This document shows, one piece after another, positions 27,437 to 35,762 of a stretch of DNA of 64,000 nt (within the stretch, counting starts at the first letter, position 1; each line of letters starts with the position of its first letter). The position numbers were made by a program, and so were the translations under genes. The stretch is from the NCBI RefSeq assembly GCF_003258835.1, contig NZ_NPEV01000026.1:1-64000 (forward strand), in the 5' to 3' direction. This stretch comes from Rhodobium orientis. Its GTDB lineage: Bacteria > Pseudomonadota > Alphaproteobacteria > Rhizobiales > Rhodobiaceae. Below the pieces are notes generated by a model. It did no database searches, had not been told where the DNA came from, and saw only the letters and a program-made list of their open reading frames with translations.

Positions 27437-28351
27437 ATGCACGTGCTCATCACCGGCGGCGCCGGCTTCGTCGGGACCAATCTGACGGCCCATCTCAACC
27501 GGCTCGGCGGCCATCAGGTCCGGGTGCTCGACAACGAAACCCTCGGCAAGCGCGAACATCTCGGCGATCTCGATGTGGACTTCATCCATGGCGACATCCG
27601 CGACCGCGAGGCCGTATCGGAGGCGCTCGACGGCATCGACGCCGTCGTCCATCTCGCCGCCGACACCAGGGTCATCGATTCCATCGAGGATCCGCGCAAG
27701 AATTTCGAGAACAACGTCATCGGCACCTTCAACGTGCTGGAGGCGATGCGCGATCGCGGCATCAACCGTTTCGTCGGCGCGTCGACGGGCGGCGCCATCC
27801 TCGGCGAGGTGCCGCCGCCGGTGCATGAGGAGATGGTGCCGCATCCGGCCTCGCCCTATGGCGCCTCCAAGCTCGCCGTGGAGGGCTTCTGCTCGGCGTT
27901 CAGCGCCAGCTACGGCCTGCGCTCGGTGTCGCTGCGTTTCTCCAACGTCTACGGGCCGCGGTCCTTCCACAAGGGCTCGGTGGTCGCCCATTTCTTCAAG
28001 CAGATCATGGCCGGCAAGCCGCTCGTCGTCTATGGCGACGGCAGCCAGGTGCGCGACTACGTCTATGTGGAGAATCTCGCCGACGGCATCGTCGCGGCGC
28101 TGACCTGCGACTTCGATGGCGCCATCCAGCTCGGCACCGGCAAGCCGACGACGCTGAACGAGCTGATCGCGGCGATGCGCGAGGTCGTCGCGCCGATGAC
28201 GTTCGAGGTCGAGTACAGGGATTTCCGCGCCGGCGAAATCCACTCCACCTATTGCGATATCTCCCGGGCCCGCGACGTTCTCGGCTTCAGCCCGCGCATG
28301 GACCTGAAGGAAGGCCTTGCCGCCACCTGGGCCTGGTTCCAGTCGCGCTAG
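27437..28351 (+). CDS. NAD-dependent sugar epimerase/dehydratase
   Basis: A 304-residue extended SDR of the UDP-glucose 4-epimerase type. NAD binds at TGGAGFVGTNL; the active site is Tyr-Lys in SPYGASKLAVEGF, with SLRFSNVYGP following. The exact nucleotide sugar cannot be read from sequence. It stands between the two divergent-looking GT4-GT2 genes and probably supplies an activated sugar to one or both. AGAGGAAAA lies before the ATG. Confidence 0.85.
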   Translation: MHVLITGGAGFVGTNLTAHLNRLGGHQVRVLDNETLGKREHLGDLDVDFIHGDIRDREAVSEALDGIDAVVHLAADTRVIDSIEDPRKNFENNVIGTFNVLEAMRDRGINRFVGASTGGAILGEVPPPVHEEMVPHPASPYGASKLAVEGFCSAFSASYGLRSVSLRFSNVYGPRSFHKGSVVAHFFKQIMAGKPLVVYGDGSQVRDYVYVENLADGIVAALTCDFDGAIQLGTGKPTTLNELIAAMREVVAPMTFEVEYRDFRAGEIHSTYCDISRARDVLGFSPRMDLKEGLAATWAWFQSR

Positions 28352-28485
28352 AAGCATTCCCCGGCCGCCGCGCTTGCCTTCCGGCGGCATAAGCGGCTAT
28401 TCCGGGGGCGAAAAACCGCGCGCCAGGCGGCCCCGGCATGCACTCGCCGGGGCGCCGGCAATCATCTCGCGGTTCCGGGTCGGAT

Positions 28486-30903
28486 ATGAGTACACCAGCG
28501 CCGATGGACACCACTGCCAGGCCGGACGGGCCCTCCCCGGACGCGGCCGATCCCTCGGCATCGCCGGAAACCGCGGACGGCGCCACCATTCCTGCGGCGG
28601 CGCAGCCGGCCTTTCGCCTCAAAACCTATCTCGACGACGTGCCCTCCGTGCCGTTCGACGGCGATCCGGCGTTCTGGGAGCCGGTCGCCAGCCACATGCC
28701 GCGGCACGCCGACCCCTGGTATCCGTTCTCCTCGCTCGGCGATCTCGTTGCCGGGCGCAACGACCCGGAACGCACCCTGTCCGTCTGTATCGTCACCCCG
28801 GACCTCTTCGGCCCGGTGCGAAACGGCGGCATCGGCACGGCCTACTGGCACCTTGCGCGCTTCCTGGTCTCGCACGGCCACAAGGTGACGATCCTCTTCA
28901 CCCTCGGCCGGGTTTCGGAGGACAAGACCTTCGACCACTGGGTCAAGGTCTACCGCAAGGAGCACGACGTCGAGCTGGTGGCGCTGCCGGAATCCGATCC
29001 GCCGGCCGCGGCCGGACGGCTCTCCCAGGTGCTGGAACGCTCGCGGCGGACCTATGAGTGGCTGAAGGAGCAGTCCTTCGACATCGTCCACACCACGGAA
29101 TTCGGCGGCAAGTGCTACTACGCGCTGCTCGCCAAGCATCTCGGCCTTGCCTTCGACAAGACCCTGTTCATCGTCAAGACATCCTCGCCGATGCTGTGGA
29201 ACGCCATCGGCAACGGCGATCGGCTGACCGATCCGCAGCAGCTCATCCGCGCGAGCTGCGAGCGGCGCAGCGTCGAACTGGCCGATATCGTCGTCAGCCC
29301 GAGCCGGCACATGCTGCGCTGGATGATGCGCTACGGCTACAATCTGCCGAAGGAGCGCTGCTTCGTCGAGCCGAACCCGATGCTGACGAAGGTGGCCGCC
29401 CATCCGGACGATCCGCCGTCGACGATGGCCGTCACCGAGCTCGTCTTCTTCGGCCGGCTGGAACGGCGCAAGGGCCTGCACATCTTCACGCGCGCTGTCT
29501 CCGCACTCGGCGATGCGGCCAAGGGGCTGAAGATCACCTTCCTCGGCAAACCCTCGGCGCGGTTCGAGTCGCGCGCCTTCATCGCCGAGGAAAGCCGGGA
29601 CTGGCCCTGCGAGATCGACGTCATCACCGACTATTCCAGCGCCGAGGCCCTCGATTACCTGAGGAAGCCCGGCCGCCTCGCCATCATCCCGTCGCTGATC
29701 GACAACGCGCCCTTCACCGTCTTTGAGTGCATCTACGAGCGCATCGCCATGATCACCGCGGACCGCGGCGGCGGCCCGGAGATGATCCTGCCGGAGGACC
29801 GGCCGCATGTGGTGTTCGAGCCGATCCCGAGCGTGCTCGCCGCGCTCCTGAAGCGGGCGATCGACGAGGGCGCCGTCATTGCCCGGCCGATCCTCGACAA
29901 TGCCGAAAACCTGGAGATCTGGCGCCGGGCCCATCTCGCCTTCGGCGCGCCGGACGTGGTCGAGCGCTTTACCTCGCATGTGCCGGCGGCAACGATGCCC
30001 GAGGCGGAGGAAGGCGCACCGCTCGTCACCGTCTGCATGGCCCATCACAACCGGCCGGCACTGCTGCGCCGGGCGCTGGAATCCCTGCAACGCCAGACCT
30101 TTACCGACTTCGAGGTGGTCGTCGTCGACGACGGCAGCGACGATCCGATGGCGATTTCCGAACTCGCCGCCATCGAGGCGGAGATCGCACGGCGCGGCTG
30201 GCGCGTCATCCGCCAGGAAAACCGATATCTGGGTGCGGCCCGCAACACCGGCTGGCGTGCGGCGCGGGGCCGCTTCATCCTGTTCATGGACGACGACAAC
30301 CTCGCCGTCCCGAACGAGATCGAGACCTTTTTGAAGGCCGCTGCCTCGGGCGCTGACGTCCTCACCTGCTTTTCCGACATTTTCGAAGGCGGCGAGGAGA
30401 TCACCCTCGACACCGTCGAGCCGCTTCGCCGGATCACGCCGCTCGGCGACGACCTCAGCGTCGGCCTCTTCCTCAACGGCTTTGGCGATTCCAACTGCTT
30501 TGCCCGGCGCGAGGTTCTGGAAGAACTCGGCGGCTTCACCGAGGACTACGGCGTCGGCAAGGACGACCAGGAATTCTTCGCCCGCGCGGTGCTGCGCGGC
30601 TTCCGGCTGCGCCTGGTGCCCGAACCGCTGTTCTACTACCGGCTCTCGCCGGTCCGGCTCCGGCACAAGCACTTCGATTCCGACTCGGCCGACCTCCGCG
30701 TCATGAACGCCTATATGGATTCCATGCCGCTGACCCTCCACATGGCGCTGCGCTATGCCCAGGGGCTGAAGCTGGAAAACGAGAAGCTGCACGCCCGCGC
30801 CCACCGCTGGCGCCACCGCTACGAGCAGACCATCGACGGCCGGTTCCTGAAGATCGCAAAGCCGATCTGGCGGGCGGCGCGGAAGGTGTTGGGGCGGGGA
30901 TAG
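28486..30903 (+). CDS. Two-domain glycosyltransferase (GT4-GT2 fusion), copy B
   Basis: An 805-residue paralogue of the 24.8-27.1 kb gene with the same domain order: GT4 (PVRNGGIGTAYWHLARFL, FFGRLERRKGLHIF) then GT2 (VTVCMAHHNRPALL, VVVDDGS, FMDDDNLAVPNEIET). The shared segments SFDIVHTTEF/RDFDVVHVSEW and RRSVELADIVVS mark a duplication. The N-terminal 80 residues are proline-rich and unlike copy A. Copies are on opposite strands around the epimerase, consistent with an inverted duplication. Product unknown. Confidence 0.8.
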   Translation: MSTPAPMDTTARPDGPSPDAADPSASPETADGATIPAAAQPAFRLKTYLDDVPSVPFDGDPAFWEPVASHMPRHADPWYPFSSLGDLVAGRNDPERTLSVCIVTPDLFGPVRNGGIGTAYWHLARFLVSHGHKVTILFTLGRVSEDKTFDHWVKVYRKEHDVELVALPESDPPAAAGRLSQVLERSRRTYEWLKEQSFDIVHTTEFGGKCYYALLAKHLGLAFDKTLFIVKTSSPMLWNAIGNGDRLTDPQQLIRASCERRSVELADIVVSPSRHMLRWMMRYGYNLPKERCFVEPNPMLTKVAAHPDDPPSTMAVTELVFFGRLERRKGLHIFTRAVSALGDAAKGLKITFLGKPSARFESRAFIAEESRDWPCEIDVITDYSSAEALDYLRKPGRLAIIPSLIDNAPFTVFECIYERIAMITADRGGGPEMILPEDRPHVVFEPIPSVLAALLKRAIDEGAVIARPILDNAENLEIWRRAHLAFGAPDVVERFTSHVPAATMPEAEEGAPLVTVCMAHHNRPALLRRALESLQRQTFTDFEVVVVDDGSDDPMAISELAAIEAEIARRGWRVIRQENRYLGAARNTGWRAARGRFILFMDDDNLAVPNEIETFLKAAASGADVLTCFSDIFEGGEEITLDTVEPLRRITPLGDDLSVGLFLNGFGDSNCFARREVLEELGGFTEDYGVGKDDQEFFARAVLRGFRLRLVPEPLFYYRLSPVRLRHKHFDSDSADLRVMNAYMDSMPLTLHMALRYAQGLKLENEKLHARAHRWRHRYEQTIDGRFLKIAKPIWRAARKVLGRG

Positions 30904-30933
30904 AGCGGCAAGCGGTCGTCCGGAGTACGGGGC

Positions 30934-31033
30934 GCTGGATTGCCGCGTCGGCCTGGCGGCCTCCTCGCAATGACGTTGAGTTGAAATTCCATAAACATTT
31001 CAACGTCATTGCGAGCGCAGCGAAGCAATCCAG
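30934..31033 (+). repeat. 100-bp inverted-repeat element, copy 2
   Basis: This has the same length and layout as copy 1 at 19762: CTGGATTGCC...TCGCAATGACG, a short spacer, then CGTCATTGCGA...GAAGCAATCCAG. It separates convergent genes, here glycosyltransferase copy B and the GFA gene, as copy 1 separates cobG and acsA. Confidence 0.75.
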
Positions 31034-31075
31034 AACAACTTTGCCCAAAGCCGCCGACATGGCGACCGGCGCCGC

Positions 31076-31501
31076 CTATTCCGGCTCCTCCGGCCAGGTC
31101 TCGACGTGGTCGGGGATGACGACGCCCGGCAGCTTGCGCGACGTCCAGATGTGCTTGGCGCCCGAAAGGTCCGGCGGCACATCGAGCGAGCCGCCCTTGA
31201 CGCTCACCGTCTCGCCCGGCGCCAAGGTGCCGTGGAAGAGCCTTGTGCCGCAGTGCGGGCAGAAATGGCAGTCGAGGGTGCCGCCGACCGTCGCCTCGCG
31301 GGTCCAGACGGAGGGCGTGCCGGAGACGAGCCTGATGTCGCCGCCGTCGACGATCACCGAGATGCCGAAGGCCGAGGCCGATTGCGCCCGGCATTCGCGG
31401 CAGTGGCAGACATAGAGGTCGGTCGGCGGTGCGGTCAGCTCGTAGCGCACATGGCCGCACTGGCAGCCGCCCGTTGCCTTGCTGTCGTCAGCGTCCGCCA
31501 T
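31076..31501 (-). CDS. GFA family protein (glutathione-dependent formaldehyde-activating fold)
   Basis: A 141-residue zinc-binding protein of the GFA (CENP-V) family. Cysteine pairs are seen at CQCG, CHCRECR and CPHCGT. Founding members were reported to combine formaldehyde with glutathione, but most paralogues, including this one, have no known substrate. It lies 29 bases behind the carbonic anhydrase gene and is probably co-transcribed. Confidence 0.88.
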   Translation of the reverse strand: MADADDSKATGGCQCGHVRYELTAPPTDLYVCHCRECRAQSASAFGISVIVDGGDIRLVSGTPSVWTREATVGGTLDCHFCPHCGTRLFHGTLAPGETVSVKGGSLDVPPDLSGAKHIWTSRKLPGVVIPDHVETWPEEPE

Positions 31502-31530
31502 GGTCAGTTCGCTCCCGTCGCTGCGGTCGG

Positions 31531-32172
31531 TCAGAGCGCCGGCACTGCGGAGAACACGCCCGTTTCCTTGTCGAGCACCCTCAGTTCGCCGTTCGAGATG
31601 TCGAACCAGGCGCCGTGCAGGTGCAGCTTGCCGCCCTCTTCCAGGCTCTTGATGTAGGGGAAGGTGCGCAAATTCTCGATCGACTGGCGCACGCCCGCAT
31701 ATTCCATCGCCGTCTGCGGATCGAGGCTGGCCTCGTCGCGCGCCTCCAGCTTCTCCGACGCCGGCTCCAGGAGCGCGATCCAGCGGCCGATGAAGTCGCC
31801 CGGCGACAGCGGTTCGGGATGGGTGTCGCGGAAGGCCGCAATGCCGCCGCAGCGGCCGTGGCCGAGCACGACGATGTGCTGCACCTTCAGCGCCTGGACG
31901 GCGAATTCCAGCGCTGCGGAGGTGCCGTGATATTCGCCCGTCGGCTCATAGGGCGGCACCAGGTTGGCGACGTTGCGCACGACGAAGAGCTCGCCCGGCC
32001 GGGCATCGAAGATCGTCTCGGGCGCGGCCCGGGAATCGCAGCAGCCGATCACCATGACGCTCGGCTTCTGGCCCATTTCGGCAAGGCGGGCGTAGCGGAA
32101 CCGTTCGGCCGCCAGGCGGCCGGAGGAAAAGGCTCGATAGCCGTCGAGGAGTTCGCTCGGGAAATTTGGCAT
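31531..32172 (-). CDS. Beta-class carbonic anhydrase
   Basis: A 213-residue beta-carbonic anhydrase interconverting CO2 and bicarbonate. Zinc ligands are in CCDSRAAPE and the HGRCGG motif, with the usual spacing. In this organism bicarbonate supply could matter for carboxylations of the ethylmalonyl-CoA pathway, but that is inference. The frame is open well upstream; I start at MPNFPSELL, where the family homology begins. Confidence 0.93.
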   Translation of the reverse strand: MPNFPSELLDGYRAFSSGRLAAERFRYARLAEMGQKPSVMVIGCCDSRAAPETIFDARPGELFVVRNVANLVPPYEPTGEYHGTSAALEFAVQALKVQHIVVLGHGRCGGIAAFRDTHPEPLSPGDFIGRWIALLEPASEKLEARDEASLDPQTAMEYAGVRQSIENLRTFPYIKSLEEGGKLHLHGAWFDISNGELRVLDKETGVFSAVPAL

Positions 32173-32344
32173 GGGGCGTGACGCATCGGTTGAGAACGCT
32201 GGCGATTGACATAGCATGGCGGCTGTTTTGGTCAATGCATGCGGAAGCCATTCGCGCACGGACCGTTTGGCGGAAACCCCCGCCATCCCCATATCGGGCG
32301 GCACGGCCTTGCCGACGACGCGACTGACAGGAGATAGACGCAAG

Positions 32345-33370
32345 ATGAAAACGCGCCTTGTCCCGGCCCTTGCCGGGCTGTTCTGCCTTGCCGCCGGTTT
32401 CGCGGCGCCGGCCCGTGCCGAGGCGCCGGCGATGCCGATGCCCTGCGGCGGCAGCGATCTCATCGCCGCCATGAAGACGGACGACCCGGCCGCCTATCGC
32501 GCGCTGCTTCGCGAAGCGGCGACAATGAAAAACGGCAAGGGCGTCTTCTGGCGCATCGAGGCGAAGGACGCGGGAGCCCCGCCTTCCTATCTTCTCGGCA
32601 CGATCCATTTCGCCGACCCGCGGGTGCACGACTTCTCGCCGGAACTCCTCGATGCCCTCAGCACTGCAAGGGCCGTCGCGGTGGAATCCGTCGAGGCGCT
32701 GGAGGGTCCGATGGGCGACGCTGGGCCGGAGGCGGCCAAAATGGTCGAGCTTCCGGAGGGTCAGACGCTCAAGGACGTGCTGCCGCCGGATCTCATTGAG
32801 GAGTTGCGCCTGGCGCTCGGCAGCCGGCTGATGGCGTTCGAGGCGGTGGAGCGCATGAAGCCCTGGATGCTGATGCAGCTCCTCTCCTATCCGCCTTGCG
32901 AGATCGCCGCCCTCATCATGAAGCGGCCGATCGTCGACCAGGACATCGCCGAACGCGCCAAGGCGGCGGGCACACCGCTGATCGGCCTCGAGAGCCTCAA
33001 GGAGCAGTTCGCCTCCCTCGATTCGGTGCCCATGGACGCGCAGGTCGAGATGCTGCGCGGCAGCGCGGAAATGACCGACAACATCGCCGACATCCACGCC
33101 ACCTTCATCGAGCTCTACCGCAGGGGCGACGTCGGCATGGTCGAGGCGATCGGCCGCACCGTCATGGGCGACGACATCGACATGGACGCCTATCGCACGT
33201 TCATGGAAAAGCTCGTCGACGAGCGCAACAAGCGGATGCGCGACCGCGCCCTGCCGGAGCTTGAAAAGGGCGGGCTCTTCATCGCCGTCGGCGCCCTGCA
33301 CCTGCCCGGCGACGGCGGCCTCATCGCCCTCTTCCGGCAGGTCGGCTACACCGTGACGCGCATCGAATAG
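32345..33370 (+). CDS. TraB/GumN family protein, exported
   Basis: A 341-residue protein with a signal peptide (MKTRLVPALAGLFCLAAGFA, cleavage near ARA/EAP). The TraB/GumN marks are YLLGTIHFADPRV near residue 80 and the C-terminal FIAVGALHLPG. Members are thought to be metal-dependent Tiki-like peptidases, though bacterial substrates are unknown. AGGAGA about 10 bases upstream supports the start. It is divergent from the carbonic anhydrase gene. Confidence 0.85.
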   Translation: MKTRLVPALAGLFCLAAGFAAPARAEAPAMPMPCGGSDLIAAMKTDDPAAYRALLREAATMKNGKGVFWRIEAKDAGAPPSYLLGTIHFADPRVHDFSPELLDALSTARAVAVESVEALEGPMGDAGPEAAKMVELPEGQTLKDVLPPDLIEELRLALGSRLMAFEAVERMKPWMLMQLLSYPPCEIAALIMKRPIVDQDIAERAKAAGTPLIGLESLKEQFASLDSVPMDAQVEMLRGSAEMTDNIADIHATFIELYRRGDVGMVEAIGRTVMGDDIDMDAYRTFMEKLVDERNKRMRDRALPELEKGGLFIAVGALHLPGDGGLIALFRQVGYTVTRIE

Positions 33371-33482
33371 CGCCGTCCCGCGCTATCCTCCTTTCGTCCG
33401 CCCCTTTCGAAGGGGATGACCGGTCCGGCAAAAGCCGCTATCTCCGGTCGAAACCTTCAGGGCAAGGACGGGGAGAGAAACG

Positions 33483-34535
33483 ATGACCAAGACCAACCCG
33501 GGCAACTATTTCGAGGATTTCGAGATCGGCCAGGTGATCCGGCACGCGACGCCGCGCACCATCGCCGCCGGCGACCAGGCGCTTTACACCGCGCTCTACG
33601 GCACGCGCTTTGCCGTCCAGTCGTCGGACGCCTTTGCCCGCGACCTCAACTACGCCCACGCGCCGATCGACGATCTCCTCGTCTTCCACGTCGTCTTTGG
33701 CAAGACCGTGCCGGACATTTCGCTGAACGCGGTCGCCAACCTCGGCTATGCCGGTTGCCGGTTCCTGGCCCCGGTCTATCCCCGCGACACGCTCTCGGCC
33801 GTCTCGGAGGTCATCGGGCTGAAGGAAAACTCCAACGGCAAGACCGGCGTCGTCTATGTGCGCTCCACCGGCTACAAGTCCGACGGCACCGAGGTGCTCG
33901 ACTATGTCCGCTGGGTCATGGTCCGCAAGCGCGATGCCGGCACCCCGGCGCCCGAACCGGTGATCCCGGAGCTGCCGAAGGCGCTCGCGGCCGACGCTCT
34001 CGGCGATGCGGTGCCGCTCCTCGATATCGAGGCCTGGGACGACGACCTTTCCGGCAGCCCGCACCGCTTTGCGGCCTATGAGGTCGGCGAGAAGATCGAC
34101 CATGTGGACGGCATGACCGTGGAGGAGGCCGAGCACCAGCTCGCCACCCGCCTCTACCAGAACACCGCCAAGGTGCATTTCAACCAGTACAGCGAAGGCA
34201 AGGGCCGCTTCGGCAAGCGCCTCGTCTATGGCGGCCACGTCATCTCGCTCGCCCGCTCGCTCTCCTTCAACGGCCTCGGCAACGTCTTCCACATCGCCGC
34301 CATCAACGCCGGACGCCACGTCGCCCCGCTGTTCGCCGGCGACACGGTGTTCGCCTGGTCGGAAGTGCTGGACGTTGCAACCCTGCCCGGCCGCGAGGAC
34401 GTCGGCGCGCTGCGCCTCAGGACCGTCGCCACCAAGGACCGTCCCTGCACCGACTTCCCGCTGAAGGACTCTGAGGGCAACTACGTCGAGGGCGTCATCC
34501 TCGACCTCGACTACTGGGCGCTGATCCCGCGGTAG
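33483..34535 (+). CDS. mch: Mesaconyl-CoA hydratase (beta-methylmalyl-CoA dehydratase)
   Basis: A 350-residue protein with two MaoC-like hot-dog domains. The sequence strongly resembles Mch/MeaC: TNPGNYFEDFEIGQ start, DISLNAVANLGYAG, LYQNTAKVHFN, RLVYGGHVISLARSLSFNGL. It adds water to mesaconyl-CoA to give beta-methylmalyl-CoA in the ethylmalonyl-CoA pathway, directly after the Mcd encoded at 4.6 kb. The reading frame follows GGGGAGAAACG. Confidence 0.92.
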   Translation: MTKTNPGNYFEDFEIGQVIRHATPRTIAAGDQALYTALYGTRFAVQSSDAFARDLNYAHAPIDDLLVFHVVFGKTVPDISLNAVANLGYAGCRFLAPVYPRDTLSAVSEVIGLKENSNGKTGVVYVRSTGYKSDGTEVLDYVRWVMVRKRDAGTPAPEPVIPELPKALAADALGDAVPLLDIEAWDDDLSGSPHRFAAYEVGEKIDHVDGMTVEEAEHQLATRLYQNTAKVHFNQYSEGKGRFGKRLVYGGHVISLARSLSFNGLGNVFHIAAINAGRHVAPLFAGDTVFAWSEVLDVATLPGREDVGALRLRTVATKDRPCTDFPLKDSEGNYVEGVILDLDYWALIPR

Positions 34536-34569
34536 GAGTGGGGGCGGCACACCCACGGCACTTTGACCG

Positions 34570-34600
34570 GTTATACCCGGTTGACCAAACCGGGTACAAC
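34570..34600 (+). promoter_or_regulatory. Palindrome 1 upstream of nucleotidyltransferase-fold gene
   Basis: Arms GTTATACCCGG and CCGGGTACAAC (one mismatch) are separated by 9 bases. The same arms recur 37 bases downstream. Two near-identical inverted repeats ahead of one gene suggest a pair of operator sites for a dimeric regulator, or alternative RNA hairpins. Confidence 0.6.
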
Positions 34601-34606
34601 GCGCAT

Positions 34607-34637
34607 GTTATACCCGGTTTTCCAATCCGGGTATAAC
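34607..34637 (+). promoter_or_regulatory. Palindrome 2 upstream of nucleotidyltransferase-fold gene
   Basis: This is a perfect 11-base inverted repeat, GTTATACCCGG and CCGGGTATAAC, with a 9-base spacer that differs from that of palindrome 1. It ends 13 bases before the ATG, so TATAAC in the right arm could also be a -10 element of a nearly leaderless transcript. Confidence 0.65.
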
Positions 34638-34650
34638 GACCGCTGCGACA

Positions 34651-35688
34651 ATGCAGAAAATCAGCCTTGCCCTGCAAACGACCTTTGCCGAACTGATCGA
34701 ACGGTGCCTCGATGCCGGCTTTGACCGGGATTTCGACGAGCAGGGCCAGTTCGTCCGGGTCACGTCCAAGGGCCGGGAATACTGGTACTTCCAGAAATAC
34801 CAGAACGGCGGGCGCGAGCGGCGCTATGTCGGCCCTGTGGCTGAACCGCAGATCACAGCCCGCATCGAACGCTTCAAGGATCTCAAGGCCGATTTTTCCG
34901 AACGCCGGGAAATGGTTCGCGCGCTTGGTCAGGTCCTCCCGCGACCGGATCCGCTGCCCGCCGATATCCTGGACGCGCTCTGGAAAGCCGGCTTTTTCCG
35001 CCTCCGGGGCGTGTTGGTCGGAACCCTTGCCTACCAGACCTATTCCGGCCTTCTCGGTGTTAAGCTGCCAGCCGCGTCCGTAGCCACCCAGGACGCCGAT
35101 TTCGCCCAGTTCAAGGCGATCTCCGAGGCGGTCGACGACACCCCCATCCTGGATGTCCTGAAGACCGTCGACGACAGTTTCAAGCCGGTCCCGGGCCTCG
35201 ATCCTCATGCCGCAACGGCCTTTGCCAACAAGAACAAATACCGGGTCGAATTCCTGACGCCAAACCGGGGCAGCGACGATCACCAGGGAAGGGCCGCCGA
35301 AATGCCCGCCCTCGGCGGCGCCGGCGCAACGCCTTTGCGGTTCCTCGATTTCCTGATCAGGGAACCGGTGTGGTCGGTGGCGCTGCACCGCGGTGGAATA
35401 CCTGTCCGCGTCCCCGATCCTGCACGCTACGCGATCCACAAATTGATCGTTTCGGCGCGCCGCGACCGGAGCGCATTCGCCAAGGCCGACAAAGACCTGA
35501 TCCAGGCTGGCATGCTGATCGAAGCACTCAGCGAGCGGCGGACCTTCGAACTCGGCGAAGCACTCCATGTCGCAGAAACCTCGGGACCGAAATGGCGCGC
35601 GGCGATCACGCAAGGCGCCGCCGGCCTGAAGCACGAAGCTCGCGACCTGTTGACTGCGGCGCGCGATGCCTTCGCCGGGCAGCGATAG
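34651..35688 (+). CDS. GSU2403-type nucleotidyltransferase-fold protein
   Basis: A 345-residue protein. The nucleotidyltransferase core begins at residues 123-131 (VGTLAYQTY) with an acidic QDADF at 147-151, as in the family called GSU2403/NTP_transf_8. The N-terminal 90 residues include GREYWYFQKY and are rich in aromatic and charged residues. Substrate and role are unknown; such proteins are scattered irregularly among bacteria, which suggests transfer. There is no clear Shine-Dalgarno site, since the ATG lies 13 bases from a palindrome. No adjacent gene forms an obvious partner. Confidence 0.75.
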   Translation: MQKISLALQTTFAELIERCLDAGFDRDFDEQGQFVRVTSKGREYWYFQKYQNGGRERRYVGPVAEPQITARIERFKDLKADFSERREMVRALGQVLPRPDPLPADILDALWKAGFFRLRGVLVGTLAYQTYSGLLGVKLPAASVATQDADFAQFKAISEAVDDTPILDVLKTVDDSFKPVPGLDPHAATAFANKNKYRVEFLTPNRGSDDHQGRAAEMPALGGAGATPLRFLDFLIREPVWSVALHRGGIPVRVPDPARYAIHKLIVSARRDRSAFAKADKDLIQAGMLIEALSERRTFELGEALHVAETSGPKWRAAITQGAAGLKHEARDLLTAARDAFAGQR

Positions 35689-35762
35689 TCAATCCGCCCC
35701 TCGAAAGGCGCCACGCCGCAACCCGGCCCGCATCTGCGGACCGGGCGCTTTGTTCCGCCGCC

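Noticed and set aside
28462-30816. A 784-codon minus-strand frame opposite glycosyltransferase copy B
   Set aside because: It is antisense to a clear two-domain glycosyltransferase and reads as low-information Val/Asp/Glu/Arg sequence.
30934-31033. A CRISPR repeat unit or small RNA gene
   Set aside because: The element is a single inverted repeat with scattered copies, not a regularly spaced array, and has no promoter that I can support.
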